A stretch of DNA of 64,000 nt, taken from positions 124,001 to 188,000 of the forward strand of contig NZ_RAHT01000005.1 of assembly GCF_004798935.1 (NCBI RefSeq). The letters are read 5' to 3'. The notes beneath the pieces were generated by a model. It searched no databases, was not told the DNA's origin, and was given only the letters and a program-made list of their open reading frames with translations. Origin of the DNA: Ningiella ruwaisensis (GTDB taxonomy: Bacteria; Pseudomonadota; Gammaproteobacteria; Enterobacterales; Alteromonadaceae). This document shows, in pieces, positions 41,192-48,994 of the stretch (positions are counted from its first letter, which is position 1; each line of letters begins with the position of its first letter). The position numbers and the translations under genes were made by a program.

Positions 41192-41395
41192 TCTTAGCAA
41201 AATGCGAGAGGGCCTTTGCTCAAACACAATAGGGAAGATGAACAAAGCTATCCATCAAAATAAAGTGTCGAAAAACATGGATGTTTTTCGTCAAGCGCCT
41301 CATGGACGAGCTTGCAGCGTCTTTATTTTGATGGATAGCTTTGTTTGTCTTTAATTCATTGTTCGGGCAAAGGCCTTCTCGCATTTTGCTAAAGA
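41192..41395. repeat. long palindromic intergenic element, copy 2
   Basis: An imperfect inverted repeat of about 75 nt per arm surrounds a 55-nt core at 41266-41320. The inner 25 nt of each arm (41241-41265 and 41321-41345) pair perfectly. The outer part (AGCAAAATGCGAGA, GGCCTTTGC) pairs with small mismatches. The core has AAAAACATGGATGTTTTT, then GTCAAGCG, then CTCATGGACGAG, then AGCG. Arm sequences are unrelated to copies 1 and 3 except for a short TCAAAATAAA next to the core, shared with copy 1. Confidence 0.85.
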
Positions 41396-41513
41396 CTTTC
41401 TCTGGCAACGTCGGTTAATATCAACACAGGGAGCAAAAAGCATCAACTCTTCAAGGTCAAATGAAAAGAAAAAGCGAAGCAAGACTAAAAACAAATATAG
41501 CTCCTCGCATATT

Positions 41514-43256
41514 TTGCAATGGCTTTTTACACATTTAAAGCCCTATAAATGGCAAGTCATAGGCGCCTTAAGCGCTTTGGGAGTAAGTTCCCTAACCTGG
41601 CTTTTGCTCGGCCAGGGCATCAAGTATGTTATTGATCAAGGATTTGTTGCCGGAAATGAAGCTATCCTGACTCAGGCTATGTGGGTAGTGTTTGCCGTGG
41701 TCTTTATCGGAAGCATTGCCACGTACGTGCGATTTTATTTGATGGTATGGTTAGGCGAAAGAGTTAGCGCCGATATCCGAAAATCCTTGTTCAATCACCT
41801 GGTGCTTTTATCTCCCGGTTTTTACGCGCAATCGCGAACAGGAGAAATCATCTCCCGCTTTACCAGCGATACAACATTACTTCAAACGGTTGTGGGTACA
41901 GGCGTGTCAATGGCACTGCGTTCAAGTGTTATGTTTATAGGAGCATTGATTTTGATGGGTTTTACCAGCCTCAAGCTTACGCTATTTGTTTTTGTGGCAG
42001 TGCCGTTCATACTCGCACCTATAAGATTGCTTGGCGCGCGCGTGAGGCGATACTCAAAACAAAGCCAGGATAAAGTGGCGGATATTGGCGGCATTGTGGA
42101 TGAAAGCCTTCACGAAATACATATATTGCAAGCTTTTAATCACGAAGAGCGTTCTAAATTGCAGTTTGCAGAGAAGATAGACGCGGTGATGCAAGCGGCA
42201 AGTAAACGTATACACTACAGAGCTTTACTCATTTCAGCGGTTATGTTGATCAGTTTAAGCGCAATTTTCTTTGTCGGATATTTAGGCGCAATGGCGGTAA
42301 TTGAGGGAAGTATCAGTCACGGACAGTTAGTGGCATTTGTGTTTTATGCCGTATTGGCTGGCGGTGCGATTGCCACGATAAGTGAGGTGATTGGAGAGCT
42401 ACAAAAAGCCGCCGGTGCAAGCGAGCGCATACTGGACTTACTTTCTCAAAAATCAGATATTTTGGATATCTCAAGTGACAATGCGCCCCACACATCATCA
42501 CAAGTTGTAGAAAGCGCAGAACAAAGTAAACAGAACCCTATCGTGTCAGTTGAGAAAATCGAATTTGCCTACGACAGCGCCCCTGTTATCAAAGGCTTAA
42601 GTTTTAAGGTATATGCGGGAGAAAAGGTCGCTATTGTTGGTCATAGTGGCGCTGGAAAATCCACACTCTTCGACTTATTGATGCGCTTTTATGATGTTCA
42701 AAAAGGCAGCATTCACATTAACGGGGAAGCGCATTCATCTCTACCCTTAAGGGTTTTGCGCGAACATTTTGCCTTGGTATCACAAGACCCTGTCATATTT
42801 GCAACTGATGTGTTTGAAAACATCGCCTTTGCCAATCCGCATGCATCCATGCTTGAGGTCGAGCAGGCCGCTAAAATGGCTCATGCTCATGAATTTATCG
42901 AGCAGCTCCCCCAAGCATATCAAACGAACCTTGGTGAACGAGGCGTAAAGCTTTCTGGCGGACAAAAACAGCGCATTGCAATAGCGCGCGCTATTCTGGC
43001 AAACCGACCCATTTTGTTACTCGATGAAGCTACAAGCGCCTTGGATGCAGCCAGTGAAAAACTGGTAAAACAAGCTATTGATGAATTGATGCAGGAAAAA
43101 ACAACTTTAATTATCGCGCATCGCCTTTCTACAGTGCTAAATGCCGATAAAATTATCGTGCTTGAAAGCGGACAATGCATTGCGCAAGGCACGCATAAAG
43201 AACTTTACAACTCAAATGCGACCTACAAACAGTTTGTGGATTTGCAATTATCTTAA
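41514..43256 (+). CDS. ABC exporter, fused membrane and ATPase domains (MsbA-like)
   Basis: This half-transporter has six membrane helices in residues 1-300 and an ATPase at about 345-580. The ATPase has Walker A GHSGAGKSTLFDLL, signature LSGGQKQRIAIARAI, Walker B PILLLDEATSALD and H-loop IAHRLSTV. It likely exports a lipid or other hydrophobic compound as a homodimer. The start is uncertain. The frame has only a TTG at 41514 with no ribosome site, yet stays open upstream. An ATG at 41461 with AAGG before it is one base out of frame. Adding one A in its A4 or A5 run would give a natural basic N-terminus (MKRKKRSKTKNKYSSS). A frameshift or sequence error is likely. Confidence 0.88.
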   Translation: MQWLFTHLKPYKWQVIGALSALGVSSLTWLLLGQGIKYVIDQGFVAGNEAILTQAMWVVFAVVFIGSIATYVRFYLMVWLGERVSADIRKSLFNHLVLLSPGFYAQSRTGEIISRFTSDTTLLQTVVGTGVSMALRSSVMFIGALILMGFTSLKLTLFVFVAVPFILAPIRLLGARVRRYSKQSQDKVADIGGIVDESLHEIHILQAFNHEERSKLQFAEKIDAVMQAASKRIHYRALLISAVMLISLSAIFFVGYLGAMAVIEGSISHGQLVAFVFYAVLAGGAIATISEVIGELQKAAGASERILDLLSQKSDILDISSDNAPHTSSQVVESAEQSKQNPIVSVEKIEFAYDSAPVIKGLSFKVYAGEKVAIVGHSGAGKSTLFDLLMRFYDVQKGSIHINGEAHSSLPLRVLREHFALVSQDPVIFATDVFENIAFANPHASMLEVEQAAKMAHAHEFIEQLPQAYQTNLGERGVKLSGGQKQRIAIARAILANRPILLLDEATSALDAASEKLVKQAIDELMQEKTTLIIAHRLSTVLNADKIIVLESGQCIAQGTHKELYNSNATYKQFVDLQLS

Positions 43257-43260
43257 AGAT

Positions 43261-43449
43261 AAGTCGCACCCAGGCAACATCGCTTTTTCGCACTCAGCGA
43301 TAGCCGGACAGGGGACAGGATAGCAATGGCGCTTTTCGCCATCCATGGCCGCTCGACCAAAGGCATCCATGCCTTTGGACGCATTGCTATCCTGTCCCCT
43401 GTCCGACTATTACTTCCGTGCTCAAAGCGATGTTACCTGAGTGCGACTT
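43261..43449. repeat. long palindromic intergenic element, copy 3
   Basis: It starts four bases after the exporter stop. The inner arms (43305-43328 and 43382-43405, 24 nt) pair perfectly and contain ACAGGGGACAGG. The outer arms (43261-43286 and 43424-43449) pair at 24 of 26 positions. The 53-nt core, read on the minus strand, has AAAGGCATGGATGCCTTT, then GGTCGAGCG, then GGCCATGGATGGC and AGCG, the same order as copies 1 and 2. It lies between convergent genes. Confidence 0.85.
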
Positions 43450-43475
43450 TCGAATGAGGCATTTTCTCAGGCGTT

Positions 43476-44495
43476 TTAAGCTTCTTTATAAAATGCTTGA
43501 TACCAGGAAACGAACTTATTAATGCCATCTTCCAAGCTTGTGCTTGGTCTATATCCAACGTCTTTCGCCAAAGACTCAACGTCAGCGTAGGTGGCCTCAA
43601 CATCCCCTGGCTGCATGGGTAGCATGTTTTTCTCGGCTGTTTTACCAAGCGCTTTTTCAATAGTCTCAATAAAGGTTAATAAATGAACGGGCGTTTGCGC
43701 GCCGATATTATATACCCGCCATGGTGCTTTACTGCTGCTCGGATCTGGCGCTTTTCCATCCCAGTCAGGGTTTGGCTGTGCGGTATGCATGGTGGATTGA
43801 ATTACTCCCTCCACAATGTCATCGATGTAGGTGAAGTCCCGTCTATGATTGCCATAATTATAAACATCGATTGCCTTACCTTCGCTGATTGCTTTGGTAA
43901 ATTTAAAAGGCGCCATGTCAGGTCGGCCCCACGGCCCATACACAGTAAAGAAGCGAAGGCCGGTAGTAGGAAGGCCATAAAGATGACTATAGGTATGGGC
44001 CATTAACTCATTGGCCTTTTTGCTTGCCGCGTAGAGAGAAACGGGATGATCGACGTTATCATCCGTAGAGAATGGCATTTTCTCATTGGCACCGTATACA
44101 GAGCTGCTTGACGCATAGCATAAATGCTCAACCTGATTGTGTCGGCACCCTTCCAGAATATTCATAAAACCAAGAATATTGGCATCAATGTAGGCATGCG
44201 GATTTTCTATTGAATAACGCACCCCAGCCTGCGCAGCCAAATGAATGACCTTATCAAAGCTTTCTTCTTTGAACAGCGATTCCATGGCATCTCTATCGGC
44301 AATATCCATTTTAATAAATCGAAATAAATGCGCCTTCGTTTGACCGGCAATCCAGTCGAGTCGTGCGTCCTTTAAGTTTGTATCATAGTAATCATTAATA
44401 TTGTCGATACCCACAACTTCAAGGTCTTGTTCAATCAACTTAACCGCCGTGTGAGCACCAATAAAACCAGCTGCGCCTGTCACTAGAACTTTCAC
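43476..44495 (-). CDS. NAD-dependent UDP-sugar epimerase, UDP-glucuronate 4-epimerase-like
   Basis: This short-chain epimerase probably converts UDP-glucuronate to UDP-galacturonate. The NAD motif is VTGAAGFIGAHTAVKLIEQ, followed by DNINDYYDTNLKDARL, which is characteristic of this branch. The catalytic site includes ASSSSVYG and YAASKKANE, and the segment TTGLRFFTVYGPWGRPDMAPFKF is typical of UDP-glucuronate epimerases. I start it at a GTG at 44495 (339 residues), with AGAGGA six bases upstream. The frame is open further but reads into the region between genes. It is the last gene of the nucleotidyltransferase/HprK operon. Confidence 0.9.
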   Translation of the reverse strand: MKVLVTGAAGFIGAHTAVKLIEQDLEVVGIDNINDYYDTNLKDARLDWIAGQTKAHLFRFIKMDIADRDAMESLFKEESFDKVIHLAAQAGVRYSIENPHAYIDANILGFMNILEGCRHNQVEHLCYASSSSVYGANEKMPFSTDDNVDHPVSLYAASKKANELMAHTYSHLYGLPTTGLRFFTVYGPWGRPDMAPFKFTKAISEGKAIDVYNYGNHRRDFTYIDDIVEGVIQSTMHTAQPNPDWDGKAPDPSSSKAPWRVYNIGAQTPVHLLTFIETIEKALGKTAEKNMLPMQPGDVEATYADVESLAKDVGYRPSTSLEDGINKFVSWYQAFYKEA

Positions 44496-44535
44496 GTATA
44501 TTCCTCTTATCCTGTTTGTTGAAACGAAAAACCTG

Positions 44536-45696
44536 CTAAGGCGTTTTGGCTTTTCCGCTTTTTCCCTGCGCCTGCCCACCCTGCAAGGCTGGCATCTCGT
44601 CTTTTGGCGTAAAAATATGCTCACCGAATACCGATTCAAGTATACCGCGACACGACTTCACTGTCAGATGATAAATAAGAATATGAAGTGGCATTTTTAA
44701 AAAGTGCCCCCTCATCATCGCCAATGTATGTTTTAAGGGAGTATGTGATTGTTCTATAAGGTCGTGCTGCGGGAGCAACACTGAAGAAAATATCCAATCA
44801 TTTACAGACTGTTTAATATTCGTTTGTGATTGTGCCAAAGCCAGCGCTTTTGCAGGAAGGGGCAAGCAAAGCAATTGATGAACATAACGTAACGCAAGCG
44901 CGAGTTCTTTCTTAAAGCCGATTTCACTGGCAATGTAAATTGCTTGTTCAAAAAAATCATCCGGCTGATTCTCCATCATTAAATACAAATCAGTAAGATC
45001 TCTAAAACTTGCGCGATAGTCCTCATTGCGGAATAGATGAATCGCTGCATGAACCAGTTGAGCAGGCGCGTTCAATACAAAAATATTTGGCGCAATTTCT
45101 TCTTTATATTGAGTCAGTAATTGAATATTGGGGGAAGCTTTAGATATAACGGGTACAATGTTGTGGTGCACATCAATTACAGTTCCCGTTTGACCATGCG
45201 CCATAGGCGGGATTTCATGCGCCCACTTACGATAGTAGTTGTCATCATAGTCATTGACCGCCTGACTTATCCAACCGGCAATGGCCAAACGCTGCTCACA
45301 GTTTGTCAGGTCACCTTTAGGCACAAGCAAGTCAATGTCGCTGTATATGCGCCCCTCGCCAATAGATGCACCGCACATGGTATATGCTGTACCTTTCAAA
45401 AATATGACATATTCAGCACTGGATTTAAGCGTTTTTATGAGATTTTCCACCTCTGTAAATACTTGCTCTTTTTGACGGAGCGCCACTTGCATCGCATTAT
45501 TGAGATGCCGCTGCGCTCTTTCATCAAGCTTCTCAAGTACTCCAGCTTGCTCAAAGCGATAACAATATCGACCTAGTACCCGTTGCTCCCGTAAAACAAT
45601 GATTGCCTTAGACAAACGAGATGGCGAGTAATCCAAAACACTTTCTGGCCTTAAAAACAGCGTTACAAGATCGCTTACACTAAGACGAGCGTTCAA
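44536..45696 (-). CDS. uncharacterised nucleotidyltransferase of the HPr-rel-A type
   Basis: This 386-residue protein resembles the uncharacterised nucleotidyltransferase family often found near exosortase and exopolysaccharide genes. The nucleotidyl-transfer motif is FLKGTAYTMCGASIGEGRIYSDIDLLVPKGDL (positions about 100-130), with the paired Asp of SDIDLL. The metal-site partner may be in VIDVHHNIVP near 190. The rest is helical. The start is TTG at 45696, inside the end of the kinase gene, with GGGAGG six bases upstream. What it nucleotidylates is unknown. Confidence 0.82.
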   Translation of the reverse strand: MNARLSVSDLVTLFLRPESVLDYSPSRLSKAIIVLREQRVLGRYCYRFEQAGVLEKLDERAQRHLNNAMQVALRQKEQVFTEVENLIKTLKSSAEYVIFLKGTAYTMCGASIGEGRIYSDIDLLVPKGDLTNCEQRLAIAGWISQAVNDYDDNYYRKWAHEIPPMAHGQTGTVIDVHHNIVPVISKASPNIQLLTQYKEEIAPNIFVLNAPAQLVHAAIHLFRNEDYRASFRDLTDLYLMMENQPDDFFEQAIYIASEIGFKKELALALRYVHQLLCLPLPAKALALAQSQTNIKQSVNDWIFSSVLLPQHDLIEQSHTPLKHTLAMMRGHFLKMPLHILIYHLTVKSCRGILESVFGEHIFTPKDEMPALQGGQAQGKSGKAKTP

Positions 45697-46570
45697 TGAT
45701 GTCCTCCCGTAAAAAAGCTTCGACCTCTTCTAAATCGCTGTAATGTATTTCAAAACTCTGAATAGTTTCAATCAACTGCGTAAGTGTTGTAAAACTGGAG
45801 TTTCCTAGCACTCTAAAGTTGAAGGTGTTCTGAGCCAGTTGCATAAATGCATCGGCCATATCTAGCTGATAAATTGCCAGTTCAGCATTCGGCCGATACT
45901 GCGGAAAAACAACACCAACAATTTTAGCCGGCACCTGATTTTGCTTAAAAGCGCTAGAGTTTGGCGCCATGTGAATTACATCGCCTTTATGCGTATCTCT
46001 TGCAATGCTTGAAAACTTCGCCCCGCTAAACCAGTTTTTTGCCAGTTGTATGGATTGATTTTTCAAACAAATTGGACGAACAAAAGGAATAACCTGATTG
46101 GTTTGCGGCAATATCATGGCCATCTCATCTGAAAGCAAGCGCCATCCATTGTTAGCCAGAAACGCGGTTAAGGTACTTTTACCCGACCCCGGTGGGGCCG
46201 GAAATAATATTGCTTTCCCGTCTTTTTCCAAAACTCCGCTATGCACAATACAATACTGAAGTTCATGAGATGCAATGGTCCAGTTCATTCCCCACTCGAG
46301 CATGGCAAACGCTTGGTTTAGCCTTAAGGGCTTAAAAGGCTCCCTGCTATCACAAAAAAAGCGTGCTTGAGGTTTGTAAAAATGTCTGACACCGCTGCTT
46401 TTAACAATTGACAGGTAATAATCAACGAATTGCTCATCATCGACGCGTTCTTTAAAGCGTTCTCCATACATAAGCCTGGCGTTTTCAAGCACCAATTCAA
46501 TGTCAGTTTGGATTTGAAAAACAAAGGGAGATAAAAATAATTGAAAAGACCGCTTTTTCACTGTTCTCAA
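45680..46570 (-). CDS. HprK-related kinase A
   Basis: The protein matches HprK-related kinase A of the HPr-rel-A cassette, a relative of HPr kinase/phosphorylase found without HPr itself. Walker A is in LFPAPPGSGKSTLTAFLANNGW near residue 125, followed by LLSDEMAMI, and FVRPICLKNQSI fits the substrate side. The first 100 residues are a separate N-terminal region. The start is TTG at 46570, overlapping the upstream stop as TTGA, or a GTG nine bases later. The phosphorylation target is unknown. Confidence 0.85.
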   Translation of the reverse strand: MRTVKKRSFQLFLSPFVFQIQTDIELVLENARLMYGERFKERVDDEQFVDYYLSIVKSSGVRHFYKPQARFFCDSREPFKPLRLNQAFAMLEWGMNWTIASHELQYCIVHSGVLEKDGKAILFPAPPGSGKSTLTAFLANNGWRLLSDEMAMILPQTNQVIPFVRPICLKNQSIQLAKNWFSGAKFSSIARDTHKGDVIHMAPNSSAFKQNQVPAKIVGVVFPQYRPNAELAIYQLDMADAFMQLAQNTFNFRVLGNSSFTTLTQLIETIQSFEIHYSDLEEVEAFLREDIIERSS

Positions 46571-46806
46571 CTACTACGTGCAGGCGATGGACTGGCTTCG
46601 ATTATTCCCTTTTCACTCAAATCATTCAACACGTGATGTAACTCTGCATGCTCGGCACAGGCTTTACCGCTATCAAGCAATAACGATTCAAACTGAGTTA
46701 ATGTTATTCGAAGTGTGATGATTTCTGTTGTAAATGGGTTATAGATGCTGAGACCGCTTTGATCAGAAAAGGGATGCAGTTGCATCCCTTTTTTTAATGT
46801 AAACAT
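46567..46806 (-). CDS. PqqD-like peptide chaperone of the HPr-rel-A system
   Basis: This 79-residue protein has the PqqD/RRE-like pattern: a strand-rich start (LHPFSDQSGLSIYNPFTTEIITL), then helices with FESLLLDSGKACAEHAELHHVLNDLSEKGII. PqqD proteins bind a substrate peptide for a modifying enzyme, but no radical-SAM partner is present here. The ATG at 46806 is preferred to the TTG just before it. It sits between the Tat-exported protein and the kinase, tightly spaced. Confidence 0.82.
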   Translation of the reverse strand: MFTLKKGMQLHPFSDQSGLSIYNPFTTEIITLRITLTQFESLLLDSGKACAEHAELHHVLNDLSEKGIIEASPSPARSS

Positions 46807-46832
46807 CAACTAAAGGCTCTAAAAATTGAGAG

Positions 46833-47447
46833 CTAAATCGAGAGACGGCTGACCGTTCCGTAACTGTGGAGGTCCGATAACTCCCTAGCAACATCGTGTG
46901 GAGATGCAGATGCCAGCGCGTACATTTTCGACTTAAACTGTTCAATATCTCTAAATGTTGGTCTTGCCTGGCCGTGCATTCCCCTATCACTTACTACTGG
47001 AAAAATGATGTTATGACCGTCGTGATACATTGCATTCAACACCGCCGAAACAAGGAGCACATTTATATTCGCAGGGCCGCCATGAATGTAATTTCCATCC
47101 CGGTCCTTCCTAAACATCAATTTAAGCTTCGGATTTTTATTCGTACCGATAGTTTTCGAACCGAACATATCTTTAAAAGTTATGTTGTGCCACGAAGTGT
47201 CGCTGCTTGTGTGTAACCATTGGTCTGGGTGACGCAAAACCAATGAAGTACCACCCGCAAAATCAGAGCCATGACCAGATGCCACAATTGAATTGGTTAA
47301 TCCGTTAGTTGCCCAAACCGACTTGGCTGGGATAGATGCGATAAGTGCACCAGCGGCAGTTTTACGCAAGAATTTACGGCGTCCTTCGATTGCCTGCGCG
47401 GTAGAAGACTTATCTACTTGCGTTTCTTGAGATTTATTTTGTTCCAT
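46833..47447 (-). CDS. Tat-exported protein of unknown function in the HPr-rel-A operon
   Basis: This is a protein of about 204 residues. Residues 23-50 form a twin-arginine signal, GRRKFLRKTAAGALIASIPAKSVWA, with a likely cleavage after SVWA. The mature part has TSWHNITFKDMFGS, FRKDRDGNYIHGGPANINVLLVSAVLNAMYHDGHNI and FRDIEQFKSKMYALASASPHDVARELSDL. I recognise no family. No cysteines or metal motif stand out, but several His residues are near HDGHN. The preferred ATG at 47447 has GGTGG five bases upstream. It is the first gene of the operon with the PqqD-like protein, kinase and nucleotidyltransferase, so it may be their substrate. Confidence 0.78.
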   Translation of the reverse strand: MEQNKSQETQVDKSSTAQAIEGRRKFLRKTAAGALIASIPAKSVWATNGLTNSIVASGHGSDFAGGTSLVLRHPDQWLHTSSDTSWHNITFKDMFGSKTIGTNKNPKLKLMFRKDRDGNYIHGGPANINVLLVSAVLNAMYHDGHNIIFPVVSDRGMHGQARPTFRDIEQFKSKMYALASASPHDVARELSDLHSYGTVSRLSI

Positions 47448-47518
47448 TAGTACCACCAAATATTTTAACTAACAACAGCGAATGCAATCTTCACACCACA
47501 ATGTAAGATTATGATTTT

Positions 47519-47546
47519 ATTATAAAACTCAAAACGAGCATGACAA
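47519..47546 (-). promoter_or_regulatory. strong sigma-70 promoter of the HPr-rel-A operon
   Basis: On the minus strand TTGTCA (five of six) is followed after 16 bases by a perfect TATAAT, giving a leader of about 65 bases before the Tat protein's ATG. Confidence 0.7.
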
Positions 47547-47569
47547 CAGTGATAAAAATACTGACAGCA

Positions 47570-48364
47570 TCATAACTCAAGCCCGTTGTCTTTGGCTAGT
47601 TTTCTTAAATGCCTGACCGGTATTGCATAACTAATGCCGCTTGGATTTGAAATAGCAGCTTCTTTACCAGAGCTTACAAACACTTTGTTTATTACAGCAA
47701 TCACTTCGCCTGTTTCGCGATCAAACACCGGACTTCCACTATTACCAGGGTAAGCAGTCGCATCCAATTGATAAATAAGAAATGGCTTTTTCAGGCGTTT
47801 AAGCATTTCCATGGTTAATTCATTGGCATTACGGGCAGGATTAACGTCTGGCGCAATCGCTGCGACAATTCCTTGATGAGTTGCAGGGAACAGCCCTAAT
47901 AGTGCGCCGAGTGGGAAGCCTGTGAAAAAGATATCGCTACCTTCATCAACATAGGCATCTGATGCCAATTTAAGCGCGGGCAAAGCTTGCTCACTTTTCA
48001 AAAGCGCTAAGTCATGGACCGGATCAAATGCCAATAACTCAAGTTTCGCTACTTTATATTGCTCACCCTTACCTACCATCGCTACATAATTTTGAACAAT
48101 ATCAAGTTTCAATTCTTTAGAGACCACATGATAATTGGTCACCACATAATGGCCATCACCAACGACAAATCCGGTTCCCATTAAGGTCGGATTTTTGTTT
48201 TCAAGGGGCGTGTAAAGACCTATACCAACGATACCTGGTTGCACTTCTTTTAATAATTGCGATAGTTTTGGGTATGCATTCGAGATGCTTGTTATCGCTA
48301 ACAAAGCAATCATTGCACTAATGCTACTAACTAAACGTGATATTTTAAAATCAATCTTCATCAA
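47570..48364 (-). CDS. trypsin-like serine protease, exported
   Basis: This 264-residue S1-type protease has an N-terminal signal or anchor (LVSSISAMIALLAITSISNA). The catalytic triad is complete: His in YYVVTNYHVV-like VVTNYHVVS, Asp in DPVHDLALLKS and Ser in YPGNSGSPVFD. There is no PDZ domain, so it is not a full DegP/HtrA. It should act in the periplasm. It ends 110 bases upstream of the Tat-protein operon and shares its direction. A role in processing proteins of the neighbouring exosortase locus is plausible but not shown. Confidence 0.88.
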   Translation of the reverse strand: MMKIDFKISRLVSSISAMIALLAITSISNAYPKLSQLLKEVQPGIVGIGLYTPLENKNPTLMGTGFVVGDGHYVVTNYHVVSKELKLDIVQNYVAMVGKGEQYKVAKLELLAFDPVHDLALLKSEQALPALKLASDAYVDEGSDIFFTGFPLGALLGLFPATHQGIVAAIAPDVNPARNANELTMEMLKRLKKPFLIYQLDATAYPGNSGSPVFDRETGEVIAVINKVFVSSGKEAAISNPSGISYAIPVRHLRKLAKDNGLEL

Positions 48365-48994
48365 ACATAGTATCCATTCTTAAGGTATGAAAATAGGTGA
48401 TGTGACTCCCTGTGCGACCAACAAGCACCACCTCATGGTACGTACAGCCTAATATTTAATCAAGTTTTATAATATCAAAAGAATACTCGAGCAAATTAAA
48501 AAAGTTGCAAATTTCACACGCATAAATGAAAACATTTAATTTGTTTAAAATGATTTCAACTCCGATATTGCCTTGTTTTGTTCACCAAAAGAAAAATTAA
48601 ACATCGAAAAGACATGATTTAAATCAACTAACCTGAAATTTTCGTATTTTTTTCCATACTAAATTGCCGAGTCTTTAGGCATTTTTGAGCATTGAAACTT
48701 AAAATAAATAGCTGATTTTACTCTATCTTTACAGTTTCAATTTCAAGATTCAGCACTTTAATTTATACTTAGGTAGTGTATTTACACTGAAAAAAAGCAC
48801 TTTACTTTCATATACTTCGATGTAGTATCGTAGAGAATTGAGAAGATAAACCTGTTGCTTTTCGGCAACAGTCCCATAGTGATATTGTCACATTTCAAAC
48901 TTCCCATTCAAAATTATACCTTTTAAACCGTTCCCATACGCTAAATGGATTTGCCCTGGGTATACTAAAATTCCGAGATAGCCGGAGACGTACC
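48365..48994. other. 630-base divergent intergenic region with a small hairpin
   Basis: This is an AT-rich gap between the protease (minus) and the acyltransferase (plus). The only clear structure is CTGTTGC/GCAACAG, a 7-bp stem with a 6-base loop at 48852-48871, about 125 bases before the acyltransferase and without a T tract. A near sigma-54 pattern at 48678 has GG and GC nine bases apart instead of ten, so I do not call it. No open frame with a ribosome site was seen. Confidence 0.45.

Noticed and set aside
41266-41320. Integron attC-like recombination site
   Set aside because: The core lacks the RYYYAAC and GTTRRRY boxes, and there is no integrase or gene cassette array nearby.
41160-41408. 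Two short open frames on opposite strands that resemble each other
   Set aside because: The similarity of the two translations is only the result of palindromic element copy 2 being read on both strands.
46833-47447. RiPP precursor for the PqqD-like protein
   Set aside because: At about 204 residues with a Tat signal it is too large for a normal RiPP precursor, and no radical-SAM or other RiPP enzyme is nearby. It is kept only as a possible protein substrate.
48661-48700. Sigma-54-like sequence GGCATTTTTGAGC before the acyltransferase
   Set aside because: GG and GC are nine bases apart rather than ten and it is more than 290 bases from the gene.
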